The notes below the pieces were generated by a model. That model saw only the letters and a program-made list of their open reading frames with translations, was not told the DNA's origin and made no database searches. Position numbers and translations under genes: made by a program. Below are positions 16,448 to 25,440 of a stretch of DNA of 64,000 nt, in pieces. Within the stretch, counting starts at the first letter, position 1. Each line of letters opens with the position of its first letter. The stretch covers positions 62,001 to 126,000 of the forward strand of contig JBEULE010000034.1 of the NCBI GenBank assembly GCA_041287495.1. The letters are read 5' to 3'. The DNA comes from JAOABC01 sp041287495. GTDB taxonomy: Bacteria > Aquificota > Aquificia > Aquificales > Hydrogenothermaceae.

Positions 16448-17215
16448 ATGAATCTAGATTTAAAGAACACTTACAAAGAACTAAACTTAAAGTTTATAGT
16501 TGCTGAGATAATATTATTTATCCTTATAGTTTATCTGATAGGATACTTTTTGAACAGAAGTGATCCACTATTTTTTAATTCTAAGGTGAATTTTCTTATA
16601 CATCTTTTACCTATCTCTATTCTGACACTTTTTTATGGTATATTTGCAGGATTTTTATATTTCATAGCTTTTAGTGGGTTGACAATGTTAACATACGATA
16701 AAGTGAACTATGAGTATCTCTCGTATTTATTTTTATTTTTACTGGTATTCTCTGAATTTTGGTTTTACTGGGATAAAAGAATAAAAGAAGCCGAGGAAAA
16801 ATTTAAATATACAGATAGTAAATTAAGGGACACGGCGAGAACTTTACTATTAACTAAGTTATCCCATGATATGTTAGAAAGATTTTATATAGTTAAGCCG
16901 GTGAGTTTGAGAAAAGTTATTTTTGATTTAAGGAAGGAGATTTTAGAACATGAGATAAGTAGAGAAGAGGTATTAGAGAAGTTATTTTCAATAATAACAT
17001 CTAATTTCTCTGTAGAAAAAGGTGCTATATTTGAAGTAAATAAAAACTTTGATTTAAAGTTTATGGCTGGAAATACAGATATTAAAGAACCTAACAGAAG
17101 CGATCCTCTTATTGATTCTGCTATGTCAAAGAAAATGTTAACTTATATATCTGAATTTGCAGAAAAAAATCAGACTATCTTGCTGTTATTCCTATCTTGG
17201 AAAATGGTGTTGTAA
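16448..17215 (+). CDS. pelD: PelD N-terminal part (membrane + GAF region), frame interrupted
   Basis: First 255-codon piece of PelD, the inner-membrane c-di-GMP receptor of the Pel complex. It has about four hydrophobic helices (residues 15-110), a linker, then a GAF-like domain (about 150-245). The frame runs into a stop shortly after an A7 tract at 17163-17169. The frame at -1 continues with SDYLAVIPILENGVVKYLL, which fits the GAF sequence. Joined, the two pieces make about 427 residues, close to the 455 of Pseudomonas PelD. Upstream spacing to pelC is two bases. Confidence 0.8.
   Translation: MNLDLKNTYKELNLKFIVAEIILFILIVYLIGYFLNRSDPLFFNSKVNFLIHLLPISILTLFYGIFAGFLYFIAFSGLTMLTYDKVNYEYLSYLFLFLLVFSEFWFYWDKRIKEAEEKFKYTDSKLRDTARTLLLTKLSHDMLERFYIVKPVSLRKVIFDLRKEILEHEISREEVLEKLFSIITSNFSVEKGAIFEVNKNFDLKFMAGNTDIKEPNRSDPLIDSAMSKKMLTYISEFAEKNQTILLLFLSWKMVL
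17163..17170 (+). other. A7 slippery tract / -1 frameshift site in pelD
   Basis: Codons read GCA GAA AAA AAT in the incoming frame. The A AAA AAT heptamer (17164-17170) allows a -1 slip, after which the second pelD frame continues without a stop. It could be an assembly error, a phase-variable homopolymer, or a programmed frameshift. Confidence 0.6.
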
Positions 17216-17730
17216 AATACCTATTAACCATAGAACAAATGCCTTTTTTAAGTTTTAACATAGATAATCTATTGTCTATAAACTTAATATTAGACTATGT
17301 TATCTTAAGTATTGAAGATATTTTAAACATAAAAAGTATATATCAGAAATTTAAAGAATTTGATATAGACTTTATAAAGGAGCTAAATAGGATGTTTATC
17401 CTTAATAATAAATTTGGCGTTAATTCAACGGTTGTATATATCTATATTAAAGATTTAGATGAAACTGTGTATGAAATTATAGCTTCAAGTATTAGAGGAC
17501 TTGATGTTTCTACAAAACTAGATTTTAGAACTTATAATTTTCAAGGCATAGCTATATTACTGCCTTTTACTGATGTTTACGGTGCTAATCTGTTTATTAA
17601 AAGAATAATGAATGTTATTGTTGAAAAGTACTCAACTGAGTATGCTAAAAAAAATATAAGATATAAAATTTATAAAATAAATCAACCTGAAAAGTTACTA
17701 TTAGAATTTTATACTTTTGAGGGTTTTTGA
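17197..17730 (+). CDS. pelD: PelD C-terminal part (GAF end + degenerate GGDEF), frame interrupted
   Basis: Second PelD piece. The coding sense begins at the frameshift near 17170, and the first ATG is 17197. After the end of the GAF domain comes a GGDEF-like domain lacking a GGDEF motif, as in PelD. SIRGLDVSTKLD contains an RxxD pair (at 17494-17505), the expected I-site that binds c-di-GMP. The stop overlaps the pelE start (TGATG). A separate internal start is possible but would give a domain fragment. Confidence 0.75.
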   Translation: MENGVVKYLLTIEQMPFLSFNIDNLLSINLILDYVILSIEDILNIKSIYQKFKEFDIDFIKELNRMFILNNKFGVNSTVVYIYIKDLDETVYEIIASSIRGLDVSTKLDFRTYNFQGIAILLPFTDVYGANLFIKRIMNVIVEKYSTEYAKKNIRYKIYKINQPEKLLLEFYTFEGF

Positions 17731-18749
17731 TGGAACCTAAAAGGTTATACACTTCTATATTTTTAGAGATAATTTCTTTTGGATTTATTTTTAATTTAGA
17801 CAGTGTAGAAAAAACTATTTTTATGCTTTTACTTCATTCAATTGCTTTATTTTTAATTTTGTTAGTATTGTCAAGTTTTATTCCAGAAAAATTTAGAAAA
17901 GATAGAAAGAGATTTGTTTTTATAATTTTTACTATTACATTTCCTACTTTACAAATTGGATACATAACAGTTTTTATTTTAGTTTTCTACATACTTAAAT
18001 ATCAAAAGAAAGTTGAAGAAACACCAAATAAATTTTTCAATGTAGAGGATGTTCTTTTTGAAGATATTGAGTTTAACAGCAGAAAGTTTGGGGAAGGTGC
18101 ATTGATTAATGCAGGCAGATCAGAAAATGTCCCAAGGGAGTTAAAGGAAAAGGTTATTCTATCAATTTCTGAGATAAAAAATCCGGTCAGTATGGCTATA
18201 ATTAAAGAAAATTTAAGTAGTAAGTTTGATGAAGTTAGACTCTATGCTTTTAGCGTTATCTCAAAAATGGAGAAAGAACTTAACGAAAAGATACACTCTA
18301 TAAAAAAAAAATTAAAAGATGAAAATTTAAAAGATGAAGAAAAAGTAAAGCTTTATTATAGTCTTGCTTCTGTGTATTACGATTTAGTTTACTTTAATAT
18401 AGTAGATGAAGAGTTTAAGAATTTGATGATTGAAGAAGCTTTACATTATGCTAAAAAATCTTTAGATATTCAGGAAAATCCTGATGCTATTTTAATTATA
18501 GCAAAAATCTATATGAGAAAGGGAATGTTAAAAGAAGCCTCTGAGGAATTTGAAAAGTTATTTAAATTTAAGAATATATCACCTTTAAAGTATATTCCAT
18601 ATCTTGCAGAAGTCTATTATAAGTTTGGTTTGTATAAAGAAGTGAAAAACCTCTTTAGAACTGTACCGGAACTAGAAGTTGTAATAAACCCAAATATACA
18701 TTTTGTAATAAAACTTTGGAAAAAAAATCATGGAAGTATTAATAGATAA
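17730..18749 (+). CDS. pelE: PelE, membrane-anchored TPR protein
   Basis: 339 residues with two or three N-terminal hydrophobic helices (about 10-90) and a cytoplasmic helical-repeat domain (YYSLASVYYDLV, DAILIIAKIYMRKGMLKEA, YLAEVYYKFGLYKEV) typical of TPRs. PelE bridges PelD and PelF in the inner-membrane synthase. The ATG at 17730 is used, overlapping the pelD stop; a TTG three bases earlier is less likely. The end overlaps pelF by 20 bp. Confidence 0.82.
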   Translation: MEPKRLYTSIFLEIISFGFIFNLDSVEKTIFMLLLHSIALFLILLVLSSFIPEKFRKDRKRFVFIIFTITFPTLQIGYITVFILVFYILKYQKKVEETPNKFFNVEDVLFEDIEFNSRKFGEGALINAGRSENVPRELKEKVILSISEIKNPVSMAIIKENLSSKFDEVRLYAFSVISKMEKELNEKIHSIKKKLKDENLKDEEKVKLYYSLASVYYDLVYFNIVDEEFKNLMIEEALHYAKKSLDIQENPDAILIIAKIYMRKGMLKEASEEFEKLFKFKNISPLKYIPYLAEVYYKFGLYKEVKNLFRTVPELEVVINPNIHFVIKLWKKNHGSINR

Positions 18750-20253
18750 ATCAAAAAAAATAGATGTCCTGCTTATAGCAGAAGGAACATATCCTTACAT
18801 AAGAGGTGGAGTATCTACATGGATACATGAACTTGTTACAGGTATAGAAGAAATCAACTTTGGTGTTGTATTTTTGGGAAGCCGAAGGGAAGACTATACA
18901 GAGATAAAATATAAATTTCCGGAAAATTTGGTTTATTTACTTGTTACATACCTTTTTGATGAAACAGAAAAGCCAAAACCTGAAGAAATAGAAGGTGATA
19001 GAAAGGTTTTTGAATATATAGAACAATTACATAAATGGTTTAAATCTGAAGAGATGCCTGAGCTTCCAAATGAATTAAAAAAATTAGATTTTTACACAGA
19101 TTTTGTTAAATACTCCGATTTTCTATATAGTAAAAGAGCTTGGGATTTTATCACAAATATGTATGTCAAGTATGCTCTGGATGTATCTTTTATAGATTAC
19201 TTTTGGACCATAAGAAATATACATGCACCTATATGGGTTATATCTAATGTTGCAAAGAGAGTTAAAGAGTTTGATATTGTCCATAGTCCTTCTACTGGAT
19301 ATGCAGGATTTTTAGCCTCTCTGCTAAAAAATCATCATAATAAACCATTTATTTTAACTGAACACGGTATTTACACAAAAGAAAGAAAGATAGATATTAT
19401 AAATGCAGATTGGTTAAAAGATAAAAGGTTAATTTTCCAAAGAGAGGCAGGAGAGATAGATCATATTAGAAATATATGGATAAGATTCTTCTTTAGCATA
19501 GGTAAATTTATATATAACAGTGCAGATAGAATAATATCTCTGTTTAACGATGCTAAAGAAGTTCAGATAGCTTACGGTGCAGACCCATCTAAATGTATTG
19601 TTATTCCTAACGGAGTTGATATAGATGGACTTCTTCCTTTGGTAGAAAAAAGACCAGACCCATATCCAAAGGTTGTAGGATTACTTGGAAGAGTTGTTCC
19701 TATTAAAGATATTAAGACATTTATAAAGGCAATGAGAATAACAGTTGATAAAGTTCCTGAAGCCCAAGGATGGATAATAGGACCTACAGATGAAGATCCT
19801 GAATACTATGAGGAGTGTAGAAATTTAGTAGAGGCTTTAGAGTTACAAGATAAAGTTTTATTTTTGGGATTTCAAAATATAAAGGAGATTCTACCTAAGA
19901 TAAGTTTATTAACACTAACATCTATAAGTGAAGGTATGCCTTTGGTTGTTTTAGAAGGGTTTGCTGCTGGACTTCCATGTGTGACTACAGATGTAGGCTC
20001 TTGCAGACAACTTATATACGGTGGACTAAATGAAGAAGATATTAAGATTGGTAAAGCCGGAGAAGTAGTCCCTATAGCAAATCCACAGAAATTAGCTGAA
20101 AGTTATATAAAGCTACTTACAGATGAAAACTTATGGAAAGAATACCAGAAAAATGGCTTAGAAAGAGTAAAGAGGTTTTATACAAAAAAAATGTTTTTAG
20201 ACAATTATAGATTGATATACAAAGAGGCAAGAGATGGCAGGAATATCATTTGA
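18730..20253 (+). CDS. pelF: PelF, GT4 glycosyltransferase of Pel synthesis
   Basis: 507-residue cytosolic retaining glycosyltransferase that polymerises the Pel polymer (GalNAc/GalN-rich) from UDP-sugars. The N-terminal AEGTYPYIRGGVSTWIHEL is highly characteristic of PelF. HSPSTGYAG and FILTEHGIYTKER lie mid-protein. The GT4 donor site is LLGRVVPIKDIKTFIKA plus SEGMPLVVLEGFAAGLP with the E-x7-E pair. It overlaps both neighbours by 20 bp, so translation is coupled. Confidence 0.95.
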   Translation: MEVLIDKSKKIDVLLIAEGTYPYIRGGVSTWIHELVTGIEEINFGVVFLGSRREDYTEIKYKFPENLVYLLVTYLFDETEKPKPEEIEGDRKVFEYIEQLHKWFKSEEMPELPNELKKLDFYTDFVKYSDFLYSKRAWDFITNMYVKYALDVSFIDYFWTIRNIHAPIWVISNVAKRVKEFDIVHSPSTGYAGFLASLLKNHHNKPFILTEHGIYTKERKIDIINADWLKDKRLIFQREAGEIDHIRNIWIRFFFSIGKFIYNSADRIISLFNDAKEVQIAYGADPSKCIVIPNGVDIDGLLPLVEKRPDPYPKVVGLLGRVVPIKDIKTFIKAMRITVDKVPEAQGWIIGPTDEDPEYYEECRNLVEALELQDKVLFLGFQNIKEILPKISLLTLTSISEGMPLVVLEGFAAGLPCVTTDVGSCRQLIYGGLNEEDIKIGKAGEVVPIANPQKLAESYIKLLTDENLWKEYQKNGLERVKRFYTKKMFLDNYRLIYKEARDGRNII

Positions 20254-21610
20254 ACTTCGTAAAGTTTTAAGAGAAAAAACAATCTCTGCCATATTCAAAG
20301 CTTTTGGATACTCTTTTGCTTTAAGCTCCGGCCCATATGTTATAACCATACTCTCTCTTATAATCTCTTATTTTTTATCCTACGACATAATAAAACAGAA
20401 ATTAGTGTTAACTCAATTTCAAGTTAGTATAACGTATCTTGTAGCTTTTAGTTTAATATACACTGGATTTTCACAGCTTTTCTTTACAAGGTATGTAGCA
20501 GACAGATTTTTTGAAAAGGATTATTTTAAAATATTACCTAACTTTATTGGTATCCTTGTTTTAAACATGGGGCCAGCATTTTTTGTTTCTCTTTTATTTG
20601 GTTTAATCTTTATAAGTAAATATACTGGTATACTTTATACTTTATTTTTTTCTCTGACTTTTACAATCCTAGTTGGTATATGGATAATAAATATCATCCT
20701 TACAGGTTTAAAAAGTTATAAGTATATACTGTTTTCTTTCTTTATAGCTTACTTAATTTTTATTGTAGCCTCTTATTTTTTAGCATCCTTTGGATTAAAT
20801 GGACTGATGTTTTCTTTCTTTTTAGGTCAATCTGTACTGTTTTTACTTTTGCTACTTTATTTTATTTATCTCAACTACTCAGAAAAGATAGTAGAGTTTG
20901 ATTTTTTAAATAGAAACAGAATATTTGTATCTCTTATATTTACAGGTTTTTTCTATAATCTTGCATTATGGACAGATAAATTTGTCTTCTGGTTTAACGA
21001 ATCTACATCTACTCCTGTAATAGGACCTATAATAAGGTACTCTATAGTTTATGATATTCCGATTTTTCTTGCTTATCTTGCTATATCACCAGGTATGGCA
21101 GCTTTCTTTTTAAAACTTGAAGCTGAATTCGCATCTTATTACGAGAGATATTACGATGCTGTTAGAAAGGGTTTAATTCTTCAAAAGATATACGAATATG
21201 GGGATGAGATGATAGAAGCTGCAAGAGCAGCAATTTTAGATACCATCAGAATACAGGGAATATTTAATATAGTTATAATAATCTTTGATAAATTTATATT
21301 TGATATATTTAAAATACCTCTTATATATCTTCCACTTTTTCACATTATGCTCTTAGGAACTTACCTTCAGCTTATACTGTTATCATTATTTGCTTTATTT
21401 TTCTACTTTGACAGAAGAAAAGAGTCGTTAATACTTTCTATAACATTTTTTTCGTTAAATCTATTTTTTAGTGTAGTTACTGTTATATTGGGACCTTACT
21501 TTTATGGTTACGGTTTTGTTCTTTCTATATTTTTAACCGTGATTATATCTATATTAATGTTAAGGAGGTTTTTATATGAGATTCATTATCATACTTTTAT
21601 GCTTAGGTAG
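20234..21610 (+). CDS. pelG: PelG, polytopic Pel synthase membrane subunit
   Basis: 458-residue membrane protein with about 12 hydrophobic helices. It starts with AGISFELRKVLREKT and GYSFALSSGPYVITIL, the conserved PelG opening. PelG (MOP/Wzx-like) forms the inner-membrane channel and activates PelF. RBS GAGG precedes the ATG inside pelF; the 3' end overlaps pelA by 35 bp. Confidence 0.93.
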   Translation: MAGISFELRKVLREKTISAIFKAFGYSFALSSGPYVITILSLIISYFLSYDIIKQKLVLTQFQVSITYLVAFSLIYTGFSQLFFTRYVADRFFEKDYFKILPNFIGILVLNMGPAFFVSLLFGLIFISKYTGILYTLFFSLTFTILVGIWIINIILTGLKSYKYILFSFFIAYLIFIVASYFLASFGLNGLMFSFFLGQSVLFLLLLLYFIYLNYSEKIVEFDFLNRNRIFVSLIFTGFFYNLALWTDKFVFWFNESTSTPVIGPIIRYSIVYDIPIFLAYLAISPGMAAFFLKLEAEFASYYERYYDAVRKGLILQKIYEYGDEMIEAARAAILDTIRIQGIFNIVIIIFDKFIFDIFKIPLIYLPLFHIMLLGTYLQLILLSLFALFFYFDRRKESLILSITFFSLNLFFSVVTVILGPYFYGYGFVLSIFLTVIISILMLRRFLYEIHYHTFMLR

Positions 21611-24326
21611 TTTTTTAATAGCAAAAGCAGAAGACTTGTCTGTTGGGTTTATTTATAAAAAGGATATTCCAGAGGAAGCGTTCTATCTGTATGACTGGTT
21701 AATTGTTGATCCAGATAATTTTAAATTAGAAAGTTTAAAGGAGAAATTTTATATAAAGAAGAGAAAAGCAAAATTAATAGCTTATGTAAGTATAGGAGAA
21801 TTGGAACCTTACAGAGACTACTATAAAAAAGCTGATAAAAGCTGGATTATAGGTGAAAATAAAGGCTGGAAATCTAAAATAGCAGATTTAAGAAAGGATG
21901 AGTATATTCAGTTTTTAATCAATGAAGTTTTTGAAAAACATAAAAATTATAATGGTTTTTTCTTAGATACAATGGATAGTTATCAGATGGTTTTAAAAGA
22001 TGAAGCTGAAAAAAAGAAGTATGAGGAAGGTTTAGTTAAACTTGTAAATATCTTAAGACAGAAATATCCAGATAAAATTATTCTTGCAAACAGACCTTTT
22101 GAGATTATCGATAAGATAAAAGATAAAATTGATGGATTTGTTGCAGAAAGTCTTTTCTATGGACTTGAAATTGGTAAAGAGATTAGATATAAAAAAATGA
22201 AGGAAGAAGATACAAAATGGCTTTTGGATAAACTTAACTATGTAAAATCCTTAGGAGTAAAAGTTATAGTTATCGACTATGTTGATCCAAGAGATAGAAA
22301 ATTACAGAAAGAAGTTGCAAAGATGATATATCAAAGAGGATTTATACCTTATGTTACAGATAAACATTTAAATAGTTTAGGAGTTAGTATATACCAGCTT
22401 ATTCCAAGAAAGGTTTTGCTGATATATGATGATAAAGTGTTTAAAGACCCTATATATTCTAATGTACATAGACTTGTTCAACCATGGGTTGAATATTACG
22501 GTTATGTTCCTGTTATAAAATCTGCAGGGCAAGTTATAGACGAAGATAGATTTAAAGACATTATGGTTGATGAGTATGCTGGTATTGTTGTAGATGTTTC
22601 TGAAGGAAGGTCTTCTGATTTCAGGAAATGGATAATAGATAAAAAAAGGGAAGGTTTGAAAATATTTTTTGTTAACAGAATTCCCTACACAGATGATGAA
22701 TTCTTAAAAGAGTTTGGAATTACAAAAGAAGGGGATTTAAAGTTATTTGATAGATATAAATTGGTTAAATCTGACTTTAATTTTTTTGAAACAGAACCAA
22801 GATTTGAAGAGATACCGATTTTAAATGTTGAAAAAGCTAAATACTCTATAGAATTTGTAGATGAAAAAGATAAAAAATTTGTTCCATTTGCAATAACAGA
22901 GTGGGGAGGATACGGATTAGAAGGTGCTTTTTTACTTAACTTAGATAAAGATAGTTTGTTTGTTATAAATCCTTTAGAGGTTTTTAAAAAAGTTTTTGAC
23001 CCAAAATTTCCTATTCCGGACGTAACAACTGAAAATGGTAGAAGAATTCTTACAGCCCATATAGACGGTGATGGTTTTTTTGGTGTTGCTGATTTTAATC
23101 CATCTAAGAATCTGGGGGAAATTATAAGAGATGAGATACTTAAAAAATATAGAATACCTCACACAATTTCTATAATAGAAGGGGAAATAGCTCCTTATGG
23201 ACTCTATCCGGAGAAATCTTCTTTTTTAGAATCTGTTGCAAAATCTATATTTCAGCTAAGTAATGTAGAGCCTGCAAGTCATTCATTTTCACATCCATTT
23301 AAGTGGCAACTTATCGAAAAAGCTGTCTCAGATAATAAAAATATAAATGAAGGTTATAACCTTAATATAAAGAATTACACTTTTGACCTAAAGAGAGAAA
23401 TCGTAGGTTCTATTGAATATATAAATAGAAATCTTTTACCTAAAGATAAGACTGTGAAGGCTTTTCTATGGACAGGAGATTGTATTCCTTCTAAAAATGC
23501 TTTAAAGCTTACCTATGAAGCCGGTGTCTACAATGTAAACGGTGGGAACACATGGATAAACGAAAAAGAGCCTTTTTACAGTCTTATTTCTCCAATGGGA
23601 TTTGATAGAGACGGATATTTTCAGGTGTATTCTGCAGTTCAAAATGAAAATGTCTATACTGATCTATGGAGAGATTACTTTGGATATATAAGAGTTATAG
23701 ACACTTTTAAAATGACAGAAAAACCTGTAAGATTGAAGCCTATATCAATATACTATCACTTTTACAGTGGGCAAAAATTAGCCTCTTTAAAAGCATTAAA
23801 AGAGGTTTATAACTATGTTATGAAACAAAATACAAATCCTATATTCTTATCAGAGTATGCTCAAAGAGTTTTAGAATTTAGAAATATGGCTATAGGTGAG
23901 GATATAAGAGATGATAAAATAGTGATAAGGTCTGAAGGAAATTTGAAGACAGTCAGATTAGACATTAAAGATATATATCCAGATATCATTAAAAGTAAAG
24001 GAGTTGCCGGATTTTCTGTTATAAATAACTCAATATATTTTAATCTTGATAACTCCGGAGATTATAAAATTATATTTTCAAATTCTGTTCCAAATTTTTA
24101 TCTTAAAGACTCAAACGGTCAAATTACAGAAATGAGGCAAATTGACCGAAAAGTTTTTATAAAGCTAAAGTCATATGTTCCATTAGAATTTTCATTTTAT
24201 GATAAAGACTGTAAAACTTCTATTAAACCGACAGGATATCAAATAGAGAAAGATGGAGAAAATATTACAATAATTATATACAAAGAAGAGGAAGAAACTT
24301 ATGTGGAAGCCGACTGTTCAAGGTAA
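21576..24326 (+). CDS. pelA: PelA, periplasmic Pel hydrolase/deacetylase
   Basis: 916 residues, close to the 948 of Pseudomonas PelA. After a signal peptide (about 1-18) comes an α-1,4-galactosaminidase-like TIM-barrel domain (about 20-270: VGFIYKKDIPEEAFYLYDWLIVD, FFLDTMDSY, VIDYVDPRD). Next is a Rossmann-like middle region. The NodB-like deacetylase domain (about 485-770) has HIDGDGF with the catalytic Asp and SHSFSHPF as the metal His pair. AAGGAGG precedes the ATG. It partly de-N-acetylates and trims the polymer before export. Here it follows pelG rather than leading the operon. Confidence 0.93.
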   Translation: MRFIIILLCLGSFLIAKAEDLSVGFIYKKDIPEEAFYLYDWLIVDPDNFKLESLKEKFYIKKRKAKLIAYVSIGELEPYRDYYKKADKSWIIGENKGWKSKIADLRKDEYIQFLINEVFEKHKNYNGFFLDTMDSYQMVLKDEAEKKKYEEGLVKLVNILRQKYPDKIILANRPFEIIDKIKDKIDGFVAESLFYGLEIGKEIRYKKMKEEDTKWLLDKLNYVKSLGVKVIVIDYVDPRDRKLQKEVAKMIYQRGFIPYVTDKHLNSLGVSIYQLIPRKVLLIYDDKVFKDPIYSNVHRLVQPWVEYYGYVPVIKSAGQVIDEDRFKDIMVDEYAGIVVDVSEGRSSDFRKWIIDKKREGLKIFFVNRIPYTDDEFLKEFGITKEGDLKLFDRYKLVKSDFNFFETEPRFEEIPILNVEKAKYSIEFVDEKDKKFVPFAITEWGGYGLEGAFLLNLDKDSLFVINPLEVFKKVFDPKFPIPDVTTENGRRILTAHIDGDGFFGVADFNPSKNLGEIIRDEILKKYRIPHTISIIEGEIAPYGLYPEKSSFLESVAKSIFQLSNVEPASHSFSHPFKWQLIEKAVSDNKNINEGYNLNIKNYTFDLKREIVGSIEYINRNLLPKDKTVKAFLWTGDCIPSKNALKLTYEAGVYNVNGGNTWINEKEPFYSLISPMGFDRDGYFQVYSAVQNENVYTDLWRDYFGYIRVIDTFKMTEKPVRLKPISIYYHFYSGQKLASLKALKEVYNYVMKQNTNPIFLSEYAQRVLEFRNMAIGEDIRDDKIVIRSEGNLKTVRLDIKDIYPDIIKSKGVAGFSVINNSIYFNLDNSGDYKIIFSNSVPNFYLKDSNGQITEMRQIDRKVFIKLKSYVPLEFSFYDKDCKTSIKPTGYQIEKDGENITIIIYKEEEETYVEADCSR

Positions 24327-25440
24327 ATTTGTCTCTAACGGTGAGATATTTTTATTTAGTTTTATTGTAATTTTAATAATGATTCTACTTTTTCCGAAAG
24401 GAAAACTGGAAGAGCTCGTTTTAGAGTATAAAGATTCTAATGTGGAGCTTGCAAATGTGTACCTTGAAAATTTAGTGAGAATAAATCCTGATCCACAGTT
24501 AAAGCTTCTTTTAGCTCAAAGGTATTTTGAGATAGGTAACTATAAAAGGTCAGAAGAGATTTTGGAGGAACTTGAAAAATCAGGTTTAAAATCAGAAGTA
24601 GCATTTATACGATATCAAAGGTTAAAATTTTTATACTTCTTATCGAAAGAGCAGAATCAAAAGTTAGCCTATTACAAAAAGATGGAGAACCTATTAACAG
24701 ATATTTATCAGAATGAGCAAAGGTTAGATATATTAGAAAAAGTTTATAAAGAGAGTGTTTCTATGAATATGCCATACTTAAGTTTAAAAGTTGCAGAGAA
24801 GATAAGTAAGTTAAAATCAAATAAAGATTTAAAATGGTTAGAAATTGTATATCAGAAATCTTTACAGGTAAGTGATTATAAAACAGCTATGGAATATCTA
24901 TCTATACTGGAAGAATTAGATAAAGAAAATTACAGACATTGGCTTACAGAACATTATAAACTGTCATTATCAACCAAAGATTACAAAGCTGCACTAAAAG
25001 ATGCTATAAAGATAATAAACTTATATTCAGATGAAAATATAAAGAAAGATATAGTTTTTCTCTTATCTAAAGATGAATATCCAGACAAAACTGTTAATCA
25101 ACTTTCAGAACTTTATCCATCTCAAAGAATATTTTTACTTGAATCTTTGGCAGAAGTATATAAAATCAAAAAAGAGTATAATAGGGCTTACACTCTATAT
25201 ATCCAGTTGTTTAACTCTTCTAAAAATTTTGAAGAACGTAAAAAACTATTTATAGAGATAGTAAATCTTTTCTTAGCAAAAAGAGATTACAGTAATGTAA
25301 AACAGTTTATATCTAAATATTATAGAGAGTTTATAAAGGATAAAGAAATTGCAAAGTTTATACTGAAATCTGCATTGGCTACCGGAGATCCAACTTTTGC
25401 TTATAAGATAGCATTAGACATAAAAGAGGAGTTAAGATGA
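24301..25440 (+). CDS. PelB-like inner-membrane TPR protein (N-terminal half)
   Basis: 379 residues with one N-terminal TM helix (about 15-32, IFLFSFIVILIMILLF) and then continuous helical repeats (LKLLLAQRYFEIGNYKRSEEILEEL; SLKVAEKISKL; AYTLYIQLF) of TPR type. There is no barrel. In Pseudomonas the N-terminal part of PelB has the same design. With the next gene it seems to make a two-piece PelB of about 1,318 residues, against 1,193 for the single protein. It overlaps pelA by 26 bp and its stop overlaps the next start (ATGA). Low sequence identity makes the PelB link an inference from position and architecture. Confidence 0.7.
   Translation: MWKPTVQGKFVSNGEIFLFSFIVILIMILLFPKGKLEELVLEYKDSNVELANVYLENLVRINPDPQLKLLLAQRYFEIGNYKRSEEILEELEKSGLKSEVAFIRYQRLKFLYFLSKEQNQKLAYYKKMENLLTDIYQNEQRLDILEKVYKESVSMNMPYLSLKVAEKISKLKSNKDLKWLEIVYQKSLQVSDYKTAMEYLSILEELDKENYRHWLTEHYKLSLSTKDYKAALKDAIKIINLYSDENIKKDIVFLLSKDEYPDKTVNQLSELYPSQRIFLLESLAEVYKIKKEYNRAYTLYIQLFNSSKNFEERKKLFIEIVNLFLAKRDYSNVKQFISKYYREFIKDKEIAKFILKSALATGDPTFAYKIALDIKEELR

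Noticed and set aside
24301..25440. The split of PelB as a frameshift error
   Set aside because: The second gene has its own ribosome binding site, ATG and signal peptide, and the first has a normal stop overlapping it.
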